DNA of 64,000 bases, taken from the NCBI GenBank assembly GCA_938014335.1, contig CALLRP010000024.1, forward strand, positions 1 through 64,000, read 5' to 3'. The position numbers and the translations under genes were made by a program. The stretch is from an uncultured bacterium (lineage in GTDB: Bacteria; Hydrogenedentota; Hydrogenedentia; Hydrogenedentales; Hydrogenedentaceae). Positions 18,940-27,116 of the stretch are shown here, in pieces (position 1 is the stretch's first letter; each line of letters begins with the position of its first letter). The notes below the pieces were generated by a model that saw nothing but the letters and a program-made list of their open reading frames with translations, had not been told where the DNA came from and did no database searches.

Positions 18940-20328
18940 GACCAAATCGGGAGGGGGTAATTCTCGTTCTATTTCTTCCACACGCATACCAAAACCGCCT
19001 CCTTCCAGAGTAGAAAAGTCAAGACAACCCTCTTCTCGTTGATACAACCCGGGATGTACTTTTGCCTCAGGTAAACTTGCTTCCGGATAGAATTGCATGC
19101 CATTACTTTCTACTCCCATAATAGTCCCTGCATGAGCACCTAATAAAACATGTGGAATTTGAGCTAACATCGGATTGGTTAAATCCTGAACCATAAGTAG
19201 AAGACCATGTGCCTTTGCCCAGGAGAGAGATAATAACGCTCCTGTTTGTGTTTTACAGGTTTTTAATGCTACTCCCGACCAGCCTAATTCTCTTCCTCGT
19301 AGAACCACTCTCCAATCATGAGCACTTTCATCCATAAATAGCGGTTTTCTTACAGATACGGGACGCACATCTATGGGAAACTCTTCCAATTCATACGGGA
19401 AAGGTTGCTCGACATAGAGTATCATCCCATAGATACGGGGATATTCTTTCATCAATCGGTCAAGAATTTCGACAACATAGTGAACATCGCGAACCGTACA
19501 ATTAAAGTCCACACTTAGCCACCAAACATTTTCTTCTATTGCAATATTGCCAACACGAATAATTCTCTGATAATCCCATTCTGCATCATTGCCCCGCAAT
19601 TTTATCTTTAGACATTTTAATCCATCACGGCGTATCCACTCTCTTAATGAACAAGGGTAGTTATCTGTTATTCGTTTTGTTACTTCTTCTTCTTCGAGCC
19701 AATCCAATCCGCCAACCAGATGCCATGCTATTATTTTTTTCTGTAGTGGGAAATTTAAATACTGTTGGGGATATCCATTGTGAAAAGAAATATTTTTATC
19801 TATCGCAGGGGTTATAAACCCAGCAAGGTCATGGTTCATAAACTCACTATTGTAAGTATCGTAAACAGGTATTTGGTGTAATTTCCCATATGCATCGTGC
19901 AAGGCAAGGTCAAACGGAGAACAACAAACTAATCCTGCCAATCGGGGCATGGGTTCTGTCATACTGCCCGAATTAAACTGTTTCAAAGCACGGGGTAATA
20001 CTTGCTCAACAAATGAGTAACCTATTTCGATGGGATGTCCTTTCATATCAAAATTTTTATACAGATGACCGATTTTTCGTGTGAAAGAAATAATATGTTG
20101 ATATCGTTCTAAATAAGGTCTCTCGGATGGCCAAACCCATTGTACACTTAGCGGTGTTTCTCCCCAACCAACGGCAGAATTTCCCTCACTATCTTCAACT
20201 CGCATCGCAACACGGGCACAGATTACTTCTGTTAAAGTTTCTTTACCAAATTTCAAAGGCACACGAGTGTGAACAGGAATAAAATATAAAGCAATTGCTT
20301 TGATTTGAACATCTGTATTTTTTGACAT
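18919..20328 (-). CDS. Enolase-superfamily (mandelate racemase/muconate lactonizing) enzyme
   Basis: 469 residues, longer than the usual 360-400. The capping domain is N-terminal; the barrel shows the acid/base K-x-K (K241, K243 in LKIKLRG), metal ligands D274 (SVDFNC), E307 (YVEQPFP) and D333/E334 (MDESAHD), and the opposite-face Lys in ALKTCKTQTGALLSL (K356/K359). All chemistry residues are therefore present. Members act on acid sugars, dipeptides or o-succinylbenzoate; the substrate is unknown here. It overlaps the 3' end of the uridine kinase gene on the other strand and is followed upstream by the BamE-like lipoprotein gene 28 bases away. Confidence 0.82.
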   Translation of the reverse strand: MSKNTDVQIKAIALYFIPVHTRVPLKFGKETLTEVICARVAMRVEDSEGNSAVGWGETPLSVQWVWPSERPYLERYQHIISFTRKIGHLYKNFDMKGHPIEIGYSFVEQVLPRALKQFNSGSMTEPMPRLAGLVCCSPFDLALHDAYGKLHQIPVYDTYNSEFMNHDLAGFITPAIDKNISFHNGYPQQYLNFPLQKKIIAWHLVGGLDWLEEEEVTKRITDNYPCSLREWIRRDGLKCLKIKLRGNDAEWDYQRIIRVGNIAIEENVWWLSVDFNCTVRDVHYVVEILDRLMKEYPRIYGMILYVEQPFPYELEEFPIDVRPVSVRKPLFMDESAHDWRVVLRGRELGWSGVALKTCKTQTGALLSLSWAKAHGLLLMVQDLTNPMLAQIPHVLLGAHAGTIMGVESNGMQFYPEASLPEAKVHPGLYQREEGCLDFSTLEGGGFGMRVEEIERELPPPDLVLGHMDV

Positions 20329-20356
20329 TTAAATTCCCTTTATTAAAATGGGAAAA

Positions 20357-21820
20357 TTATTTTAACAACATAACTTCAATATCGCCGACAAACAAACCAT
20401 CAATTGTAACATTTCCTCCCTGCTGGAGTTCCGTGGGTTCATCATCTCGTATATAAACGAATTGATAATCCCCTCGTGGAACTTTTATAGATTTGACACC
20501 TCCCGCAGGAATGGAAATATTCTTTCCTCTTTTCCCGGAACGCAATCCTACTTTTACAGCTGCATCTAAAGGGTTGTATATTTTAATTTCATACGAACCG
20601 TCTCTTAATTGATAAGTATAATCCGGCAACTTAACCGTTCTTTTTAATGAGGATTGTTTGATAACTACTGGACTTGAATTATTCTCTGAAAATCTTTTCG
20701 GATCTCCTGCATAAATAATTCTTCGATTTACAATTCCTGTTGGAGTTGCAGGTCGAATATTCGACTGAGGCATAGGGTTATAAGGTTCCTGATATACTTG
20801 TCCTTCTTCCATGGGAGATTGTTCTTGTTCACTATCAGGAATAGAGCCATTATTATTTTCCTCTGCAGGAGATACTTCTGTTTCGTTTACAGTGTTTTCC
20901 TCAAGAGATCTTTCTTCCTCTTCCGTTACTTGACTTCTTTCAAGCGGTGCAGGTCGAACATAAAAACCGCTTTTCCTTACTAATTTATTATTTTCAAATC
21001 GAGCAGAAAAACGGGAACCTTCTTTATCCGTCCATAAGTAAAGAATTCCCCCCTTATTATCAGAACTCACCCGCGTTCCTGTCCTTTGAAGTATAGCAAC
21101 CACTTCATCTAACTCCATTCCCTCTTTTAATTGGTCATATAATTCGCGAGTTAATGGTGAGGGGACGTTTTCACTTTCTGTAGATTTACCCGAATATCGT
21201 TTCAGCACCCCCTTTTCAAACCTACCATATAATACTTTGTCCTCCCGATTCCAGCGATACAATTTCATTTCACCATCAGTACTCTGCGTTATCAGAAAAT
21301 CAGGCTCACCTATTAACTTCACAACCTCATCATAATTCATTCCCATTTTTACTTTATGAAGTGGATCTGGAGGCAAGGGAGTTTCATCTATTTTTGCCGT
21401 CTCTTCTTCAGGCTTAGAAGTAAGTTCCTCACTTTGTTTTTCTTTTTGAATTGATGCAAGTGATTCCGATGCCGATGTCGGAGTCTCAGAGGTATTCTCA
21501 GTTACTGGTTCTGGCTGTGTTTGCACATCAACTACGGGAGTTATCGTAGATTGAACTCGAATAGGCTCCCCTGTCGAAGTATCTTCTCCCGTTTTCTCCT
21601 CCTTTGTAGGAGTATCCAGCGGAAGGCCCTCAACCTTTTCTGTCACTTTCTTTTCCACTTTTGGGGGCAAAGTAACTGCTTTCTGTTCAGGAGAAAAACA
21701 AGAAGAAAGAAGCAGTAAAAGGAACAAAGGAAAAATCCCCAATAACATTTTTACTGAAAAATAAGTGTAAACAAGATTGTAAAACTTATCTATTTTCCTG
21801 CTCAAAACTCGTATTTTCAT
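20357..21820 (-). CDS. Lipoprotein with two BamE/SmpA-like repeats
   Basis: About 487 residues from the ATG at 21820; a TTG five codons upstream, or an ATG at 21748 that would give a normal-length signal, are alternatives. The hydrophobic segment ends in LLLLLLSSC, a good lipobox. A Thr/Glu/Pro-rich linker follows, then two copies of a BamE/SmpA-type unit (about 155-211 and 227-286), each starting K-x-GM-x-x-(D/E)EV and ending in a Trp-containing strand and FE-x-G/N. A second low-complexity linker leads to a C-terminal beta domain (about 395-487). Predicted periplasmic; the role may be in envelope assembly, but that is inferred from the repeat only. Confidence 0.65.
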   Translation of the reverse strand: MKIRVLSRKIDKFYNLVYTYFSVKMLLGIFPLFLLLLLSSCFSPEQKAVTLPPKVEKKVTEKVEGLPLDTPTKEEKTGEDTSTGEPIRVQSTITPVVDVQTQPEPVTENTSETPTSASESLASIQKEKQSEELTSKPEEETAKIDETPLPPDPLHKVKMGMNYDEVVKLIGEPDFLITQSTDGEMKLYRWNREDKVLYGRFEKGVLKRYSGKSTESENVPSPLTRELYDQLKEGMELDEVVAILQRTGTRVSSDNKGGILYLWTDKEGSRFSARFENNKLVRKSGFYVRPAPLERSQVTEEEERSLEENTVNETEVSPAEENNNGSIPDSEQEQSPMEEGQVYQEPYNPMPQSNIRPATPTGIVNRRIIYAGDPKRFSENNSSPVVIKQSSLKRTVKLPDYTYQLRDGSYEIKIYNPLDAAVKVGLRSGKRGKNISIPAGGVKSIKVPRGDYQFVYIRDDEPTELQQGGNVTIDGLFVGDIEVMLLK

Positions 21821-21952
21821 ATCCTCAAATCTCAAATCAAATTGTTAAACATCTCTTTGTTTTATTATAATAAATACACTCTTATAAAAAGAACAAATAA
21901 AAAACAGGAATGTTCACTTGGGAAGATTATCGTTTCTGAAGGGGGAAATGCC

Positions 21953-22825
21953 ATGCGTAGTATGACGGGGTTTGGCAATGCCTCGGGAATAGTACGGGGT
22001 TCACTTGTTTCTCTGGAAATAAGTTCCCTTAATCATAGGTCGTTAGAGCTTTCCATACGTGTCCCTTCACTTTGGGGACCTATTGAAACTTTTGTGCGAG
22101 ACAAAATCCGACAGAGTATAAATCGTGGAAAAATCCATTTCTGGATGCGGAGACAGTCTACAGAAACGACCGAGCCCATTTTTACATTTAATGAAAATAT
22201 GGCAAAGGAATACATAGAACAAATTAAAAAATTAAAGCAATTATTAAATACAAATGAAGAAATTTCTATAAATACGCTTATTCAATTGCCCGGTATTTTT
22301 GAAACAACCCTCTCTGATGAGGAGTTGGAATTAATTAAATCTGAAGCAGAACCTTTAATTGAGTGTGCCATAGAAAATTTGAACCGATCAAGAGAAAAAG
22401 AAGGTCAAGCAATAAAAAAACAGATACATGAACATCTAAATGAACTTGGTTCAGGGTTATCACTTCTTGAGCAAAAAGCCCCTGAATTGGTAGAACAACA
22501 AAAAGATAAAATTAGAACAAAATTGGCAGAAATATCTACAGACCTGACGGTGAAAGAAGAACGTATCGCTATGGAAACAGTGCTGTGGGCAGATAAACTC
22601 GATATTACTGAGGAAATAAATCGAGCTAATACCCATTTAACTCGTGCATTTGAACTCCTCGAAACAGAACAAAACGGTAAACCATTGAATTTTCTTGTTC
22701 AGGAAATAGGTAGAGAATTAAATACAATAAGTGCAAAATTGCGTGATGCAGATCTTGCATGGCAGTTAGTTCAAATGAAAACGGTATTAGAAAAAATTCG
22801 TGAACAAATCCAGAATGTAGAATAA
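21953..22825 (+). CDS. yicC: YicC-family endoribonuclease-like protein
   Basis: 290 residues from the ATG at 21953, which yields the diagnostic N-terminus MRSMTGFGNA and is preceded by a GGGGG-type ribosome binding site; an in-frame upstream ATG at 21842 would add 37 unlikely residues. The C-terminus GRELNTISAKLRDADLAW with the preceding ERIAMETVLWADKLDITEE segment is typical of the YicC/YloC family, which cuts RNA. It is 13 bases upstream of gmk, the usual bacterial arrangement. Confidence 0.92.
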   Translation: MRSMTGFGNASGIVRGSLVSLEISSLNHRSLELSIRVPSLWGPIETFVRDKIRQSINRGKIHFWMRRQSTETTEPIFTFNENMAKEYIEQIKKLKQLLNTNEEISINTLIQLPGIFETTLSDEELELIKSEAEPLIECAIENLNRSREKEGQAIKKQIHEHLNELGSGLSLLEQKAPELVEQQKDKIRTKLAEISTDLTVKEERIAMETVLWADKLDITEEINRANTHLTRAFELLETEQNGKPLNFLVQEIGRELNTISAKLRDADLAWQLVQMKTVLEKIREQIQNVE

Positions 22826-22838
22826 ACAGGAAATATCC

Positions 22839-23432
22839 GTGAACAAAAAACCATTGATAATTGTTGTTTCCGCCCCTTCCGGTGTAGGAAAAACCACAGT
22901 TATTCAATATCTAATGAAACAAAGGAATGACCTTGTCATATCTACTTCCGCTACGACAAGACCTCCTCGTCGCGGAGAACAGAATGGTATAGATTATTAT
23001 TTTCTATCTAAAGAAGCGTTTGAAGAAAAGATTAAAAATAATGAATTTGTTGAGTATGCCCAGGTTCATGATGATTTATATGGAACATTATATTCCGAAA
23101 TAGAAAAACATTTTCATTCCGGAAAAGACCTAATATTGGAATTAGATGTTCAGGGCATGCGAAGTATTAAAAGTAAGTTTCCGCATGTGATAACCATCTT
23201 CATGATGCCACCTTCACTAAAAGAAATGGAGTTTCGCTTAAAAAACAGAGGAACAGAATCGGAAGAAAAAATACAAAAAAGACTAAAAAGGGCACTGGAA
23301 GAAATGAAATTACGCACTGAATTTGATTATACTATAGTAAATTATGAGGTGGAACAATCCGCAAACGACTTGAATTCTATCATTCATGCGGAACATTTGA
23401 AATCACATCGAGTTGAAATTCATTTAGAATAA
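22839..23432 (+). CDS. gmk: Guanylate kinase
   Basis: 197 residues with a GTG start. P-loop SAPSGVGKTT (11-20), the GMP-binding TTRPPRRGEQNGIDYYFLS and the LELDVQGMRSIK segment are all canonical. It converts GMP to GDP with ATP in the cytoplasm. It lies between yicC and rpoZ, as in many bacteria. Confidence 0.96.
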   Translation: MNKKPLIIVVSAPSGVGKTTVIQYLMKQRNDLVISTSATTRPPRRGEQNGIDYYFLSKEAFEEKIKNNEFVEYAQVHDDLYGTLYSEIEKHFHSGKDLILELDVQGMRSIKSKFPHVITIFMMPPSLKEMEFRLKNRGTESEEKIQKRLKRALEEMKLRTEFDYTIVNYEVEQSANDLNSIIHAEHLKSHRVEIHLE

Positions 23433-23458
23433 AAAAATAATAACAGGAGGATTGTCAA

Positions 23459-23674
23459 ATGCCAGCTCCTTTTTATGTGGATGAATTACGTACTAAGATT
23501 GACAGCCTTTACCGATTGGTAAATGTCGCATCAAAAAGGGTCAATCAAATTATCAAAAACGAACGACATGGCTTTGGCAAAAAGAAGAAGCCCACAATTA
23601 TTGCTATTGATGAACTTATGGAAGGTAAAATAACTTACCGTAAAAACGAAAAAGAAGACCTTACCGAGATTTAA
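23459..23674 (+). CDS. rpoZ: RNA polymerase omega subunit
   Basis: 71 residues. LYRLVNVASKRVNQI matches the core omega helix that clamps the beta-prime C-terminus, and IAIDELMEGKI the conserved AI-E(L/I)-x-GKI ending. AGGAGG ribosome binding site eight bases before ATG. Position between gmk and coaBC supports the call. Confidence 0.93.
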   Translation: MPAPFYVDELRTKIDSLYRLVNVASKRVNQIIKNERHGFGKKKKPTIIAIDELMEGKITYRKNEKEDLTEI

Positions 23675-23691
23675 TCGAAAGCTACTAAAGC

Positions 23692-24903
23692 ATGTGTTTC
23701 TCTTTCCGGAACAAGATTGTTTTATTAGGGGTTACAGGGTCTATTTCTGCATATAAAGCTTGTGAACTTTGCAGTCGCCTTGTCCAGAATGAAGCCAAAG
23801 TTTATGTTGCCATGACTGAAAATGCTCAAAAGTTAGTCTGCCCTGCTACCTTTGAAAGCCTCTCCGGAAACCCTGTAATTACAGGCATGTTCGAATCTTA
23901 TACATTGGGTCCATTATCCCATATATCATTAACCCATGAAACCAATTTATTTATTGTCGCCCCTGCGACTGCGAATATCATGGCGAAATCGGCTCATGGG
24001 ATTGCAGACGATTGGCTCAGCACGGCACTGTTAGCAACAAATGCCCCCGTTCTCTGGGCTCCCGCAATGAATCCACAAATGTATTTAAACCCCGCCACAC
24101 AGAAAAACATAGAAATCCTTAAGGACAGGGGACATTACTTCATTGGTCCCGAGACAGGTAAAACCGCTTGCGGAGAGATGGGTCCCGGTAGGATGGCAGA
24201 ACCCGCTCATATTCTCGAACATGCCGATACATTAATAAACCCAATAAAAGACTTCTCCGGTAAAAAAATTCTTATTACAAGCGGTCCAACCCAAGAACCT
24301 ATTGACCCTGTCCGATATATTTCCAATCGTTCCTCCGGCAAAATGGGAAAAGCACTTACCATGGAGGCACTTCGTAGGGGTGCACAAGTAACTGTAATAT
24401 CAGGACCTGCATCGGAACCTTTACCCTATTTCGCTGAAAAAATCTTTGTTCGAACTGCTCAGGAAATGTATGAAGAAACTATTAAAAGATTCCCCGAATA
24501 TGACATATTTATTGGAGCTGCTGCAGTAGCTGATTATGCTGTAAAAGCTCCTGCCAATGAAAAACACAAACGAAATGGTTCCATGCATTGTTTAGAGTTA
24601 GTCCCCAACCCTGACATCATCAAAAAATTAGGTGAAATAAAACGACCCCATCAGATAACCGTAGGATTTGCAGCAGAAACACATCATCTCATTGAATATG
24701 CTCAGGAAAAACTGAAACGCAAAAATCTTGACCTCATTATTGCGAATCAAGTGGGTGGTGAAAATTGTGCTTTCGGCTCCGATAATGTATGTGCCCTCAT
24801 GATAACACCCACCTCACAAGATGAGAAGCCCACCCTCATCCCCAAAAGCGAACTAACCCACCGTATCTTCAACCGCATAGCTGAAATCATGAACCATAAA
24901 TAG
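23692..24903 (+). CDS. coaBC: Bifunctional phosphopantothenoylcysteine decarboxylase / phosphopantothenate-cysteine ligase
   Basis: 403 residues. The flavoprotein CoaC half has VLLGVTGSISAYKA at the N-terminus, the catalytic-His stretch (SHISLTHETNLFIVAPATAN) and ACGEMGPGRM-type lid (TACGEMGPGRMAEP). The CoaB half starts at about 190 with KKILITSGPTQEPIDPVRYI and has ISNRSSGKMG, FIGAAAVADY and a KHKR Lys. It makes 4'-phosphopantetheine from phosphopantothenate, CTP and cysteine in coenzyme A synthesis. It completes the yicC-gmk-rpoZ-coaBC operon. Confidence 0.95.
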   Translation: MCFSFRNKIVLLGVTGSISAYKACELCSRLVQNEAKVYVAMTENAQKLVCPATFESLSGNPVITGMFESYTLGPLSHISLTHETNLFIVAPATANIMAKSAHGIADDWLSTALLATNAPVLWAPAMNPQMYLNPATQKNIEILKDRGHYFIGPETGKTACGEMGPGRMAEPAHILEHADTLINPIKDFSGKKILITSGPTQEPIDPVRYISNRSSGKMGKALTMEALRRGAQVTVISGPASEPLPYFAEKIFVRTAQEMYEETIKRFPEYDIFIGAAAVADYAVKAPANEKHKRNGSMHCLELVPNPDIIKKLGEIKRPHQITVGFAAETHHLIEYAQEKLKRKNLDLIIANQVGGENCAFGSDNVCALMITPTSQDEKPTLIPKSELTHRIFNRIAEIMNHK

Positions 24904-24977
24904 TTTTTCTGAATAAAAGTTGAAAAAAATTGTATAATGTTTATACTTAATATTAAAAATATTAAATGAGGTTTTTT

Positions 24978-25655
24978 ATGGAAAAGAAACAAAAAATCGG
25001 TTTTATCTTATTTATTCTGCCATTTTTGATAGTTGTTTTTTCTGTAAGTGCAGAGGTTACGATAACACAACAAGTTTCGGGCGAGGGTGTTTATACTTCC
25101 GATACCCTTCTCTATTATATCCCTGGCAAATCCGTTAACATTACTATTTCTTTTACTAATACCTCTTCTGAAAATGTCCTTGCATTAGGTTTACAATCTT
25201 ATTTGCCGTTGGGTTGGCAGTTTCAGGGTATTTCTACAGGAACAAACACGCTTGCTGTCTTTCCTTCAGCAGGAAAAATTTCTGATGGAACAGTGCCATT
25301 TGAATTTGCCTGGATACAAATTCCTGCTTTCCCTTTTGAATTTACTTTTAGTGTAAACATCCCTTCCGATTTTCAAGGAGTTACAGAAATCCACTCTCAA
25401 TCTTTATATCGTTACACGGGTGGGCAATTAACTTCTAACATAGCCCAAACCTCTTTCGAAGGGGGGGCTATACCCCAGGAGGGAGAAGGACAAACAGAAG
25501 GCGAAGGTGAAAAACCGAGTTGTATGGAACGAGTTTTCAGTGGATGTAATTCTGGAACAAAAACTGCAAGACAACAACCATCAAAATTTCTTTTTGATCT
25601 CCTATTTGTCCTTACTATTATAGGAACTTTAGGTGTTTCAAGAAAAAGCAAATAA
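24978..25655 (+). CDS. Secreted protein with EG-rich linker and C-terminal membrane tail
   Basis: About 225 residues from the ATG at 24978, which has GAGG six bases upstream; an ATG four codons earlier (24966) is the alternative. A signal peptide (to about SVSAE) precedes one beta-rich domain resembling the adhesin-like DUF11 type (Y-x-PGKSVNITISFTNTSS, ALGLQSYLPLGW). The C-terminus is tripartite: a Glu/Gly linker, a two-Cys segment (SCMERVFSGC), then SKFLFDLL starting a hydrophobic helix and a basic end RKSK. The same tail pattern ends the next gene 12 bases downstream, so both are probably exported and anchored or processed the same way. Confidence 0.75.
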   Translation: MEKKQKIGFILFILPFLIVVFSVSAEVTITQQVSGEGVYTSDTLLYYIPGKSVNITISFTNTSSENVLALGLQSYLPLGWQFQGISTGTNTLAVFPSAGKISDGTVPFEFAWIQIPAFPFEFTFSVNIPSDFQGVTEIHSQSLYRYTGGQLTSNIAQTSFEGGAIPQEGEGQTEGEGEKPSCMERVFSGCNSGTKTARQQPSKFLFDLLFVLTIIGTLGVSRKSK

Positions 25656-25667
25656 AAGGAATTTATC

Positions 25668-26960
25668 ATGAAAAAAATAACTATGCTTTTTTCTGTATTC
25701 TATCTTATTGGTTTTATGATTGCTTTGGACTCCTTCTCGGAAAAAATCTTTTTTATTGCTCCTGATGCAAATATTTTTCAAGAAGTTTTCCCAGATAAAT
25801 TACAAAAAAATACATGGTATCCTGACGGGATAACGCTTGAGGTTTTCAACACAAGTTACATCACTTTCAATATTGCTTATTCCGACCCAAGTGGGAGAGG
25901 TTTTAACGACCCTGTTCATCCTAATCGCAAACGGTGTCTTGAAAGTGCTTTGATGTATATTTCAAATATATTAAAAACCTCGGGAACTATTGATATTCTT
26001 GTTAAACCAAGTGAATTTGATGGGAATGATGCTATTGCTTTTGGAGGTAGTTATGTTTTTGAAAATCAAGATACTTTTAGTAGTTGCTTTTCACAATTAC
26101 GACTTCTGAAAGGAACAAAACCAGTTCCTAGTATGCCGGAAATTCAGTTAACCGTTGATTTTGGACGAAATTATTATGAAGATCCGGATAATGTTTTTCC
26201 TGCCAATAATCAGTTAGATTTGCTATCTGTGCTTATTCATGAGTTTACACATGGATTTGGATTTTTGTCGTTTGTAGAAGAGGATGGGAAAACCCCTTTG
26301 ACTTCAAACAACAAGTATTTATTCACTGTTTTCGACCAATTTATTTATAAAGGAGACTTAGCCCTTTTTGCAGGCTCGCCCCCTGCTTTTCAAGGAGTTC
26401 CCTCAGATACTATCAGTAATCAATTAGTCTTTAAATCATCATATATTGAAACTCACTTCGGACATGAAGGAATTGCTATATATTCAAAGAATCCATTTGC
26501 AGATGGTACAAGTTTGAATCACTGGGACCCGGACAGAACAGGCATAATAGACGCTGTTATGAATCCTCGTTATATCGCAGGGGCTATAATTCGTCAATAT
26601 ACATTGTTAGACCTTTGTGCATTGAAATCTATCGGCTATGCCAATATCCTACTGCCCGATACAGAAGGTACATTGGAAGGATTACCTGAAGGGACAGGAG
26701 AAGGGACAGGAGAAGGAACAGGAGAAGGAACTCATGAAGGAATAGGTGAAGGGAATACAACTGAAGGACAAACATCAGAAGGAACGAATATAGAAGGGAG
26801 TTTAGAAGGAACACCTACACCTGATGGAGAAAATGGTTCTTCTGATGATACCTGTGGATGTGTGAAAAATCAAAGTATTACAAAACTTATCTTTGACTTT
26901 ATTTTGATAGGAATGGTCTTACTCCTTATTTCTCAAAAGCAATGTAATTCAAAAAAATAG
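25668..26960 (+). CDS. Secreted zinc-metalloprotease-like protein with EG-repeat linker and C-terminal membrane tail
   Basis: 430 residues. Signal peptide 1-20. The central domain has the zinc-binding HEFTHGFGF (H191, E192, H195), followed by NHWDPDRTG and DAVMNPRY, which resembles the SHWD...LM-x-P element of secreted HExxH proteins of this lineage. The metzincin third His (ten residues after the first) is Ser, so the third ligand must come from elsewhere. From about 332 a Gly-Thr-Glu repeat linker leads to CGC, a TKLIFDFI hydrophobic helix and a Lys-rich end. The tail mirrors that of the upstream gene. Substrate unknown. Confidence 0.75.
   Translation: MKKITMLFSVFYLIGFMIALDSFSEKIFFIAPDANIFQEVFPDKLQKNTWYPDGITLEVFNTSYITFNIAYSDPSGRGFNDPVHPNRKRCLESALMYISNILKTSGTIDILVKPSEFDGNDAIAFGGSYVFENQDTFSSCFSQLRLLKGTKPVPSMPEIQLTVDFGRNYYEDPDNVFPANNQLDLLSVLIHEFTHGFGFLSFVEEDGKTPLTSNNKYLFTVFDQFIYKGDLALFAGSPPAFQGVPSDTISNQLVFKSSYIETHFGHEGIAIYSKNPFADGTSLNHWDPDRTGIIDAVMNPRYIAGAIIRQYTLLDLCALKSIGYANILLPDTEGTLEGLPEGTGEGTGEGTGEGTHEGIGEGNTTEGQTSEGTNIEGSLEGTPTPDGENGSSDDTCGCVKNQSITKLIFDFILIGMVLLLISQKQCNSKK
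26661..26812 (+). repeat. Short in-frame repeat coding for Glu-Gly-Thr units
   Basis: Irregular tandem copies of a 12-base unit around GGAACAGGAGAA, tightest at about 26691-26735 (four near-identical copies), coding for GTGE units in the linker of the HExxH protein. The repeat number is likely to vary by slippage without breaking the frame. Confidence 0.8.
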
Positions 26961-27116
26961 ATGTTTTATTCTATATTATTCGGGCTTATTGTATCATCTA
27001 TGTTTAATAGAGAATAATTTATAACTTGTGAAAATGGTATTATTTTTGATAAACTATAAATTCAATTAATAATTTGGGCAGAGTAATCGGGTCTTAAACA
27101 AAGAAAGGAAAAAGAT

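Noticed and set aside
26661..26812. CRISPR-like repeat
   Set aside because: The repeats are 12-base in-frame units without spacers, inside a coding linker.
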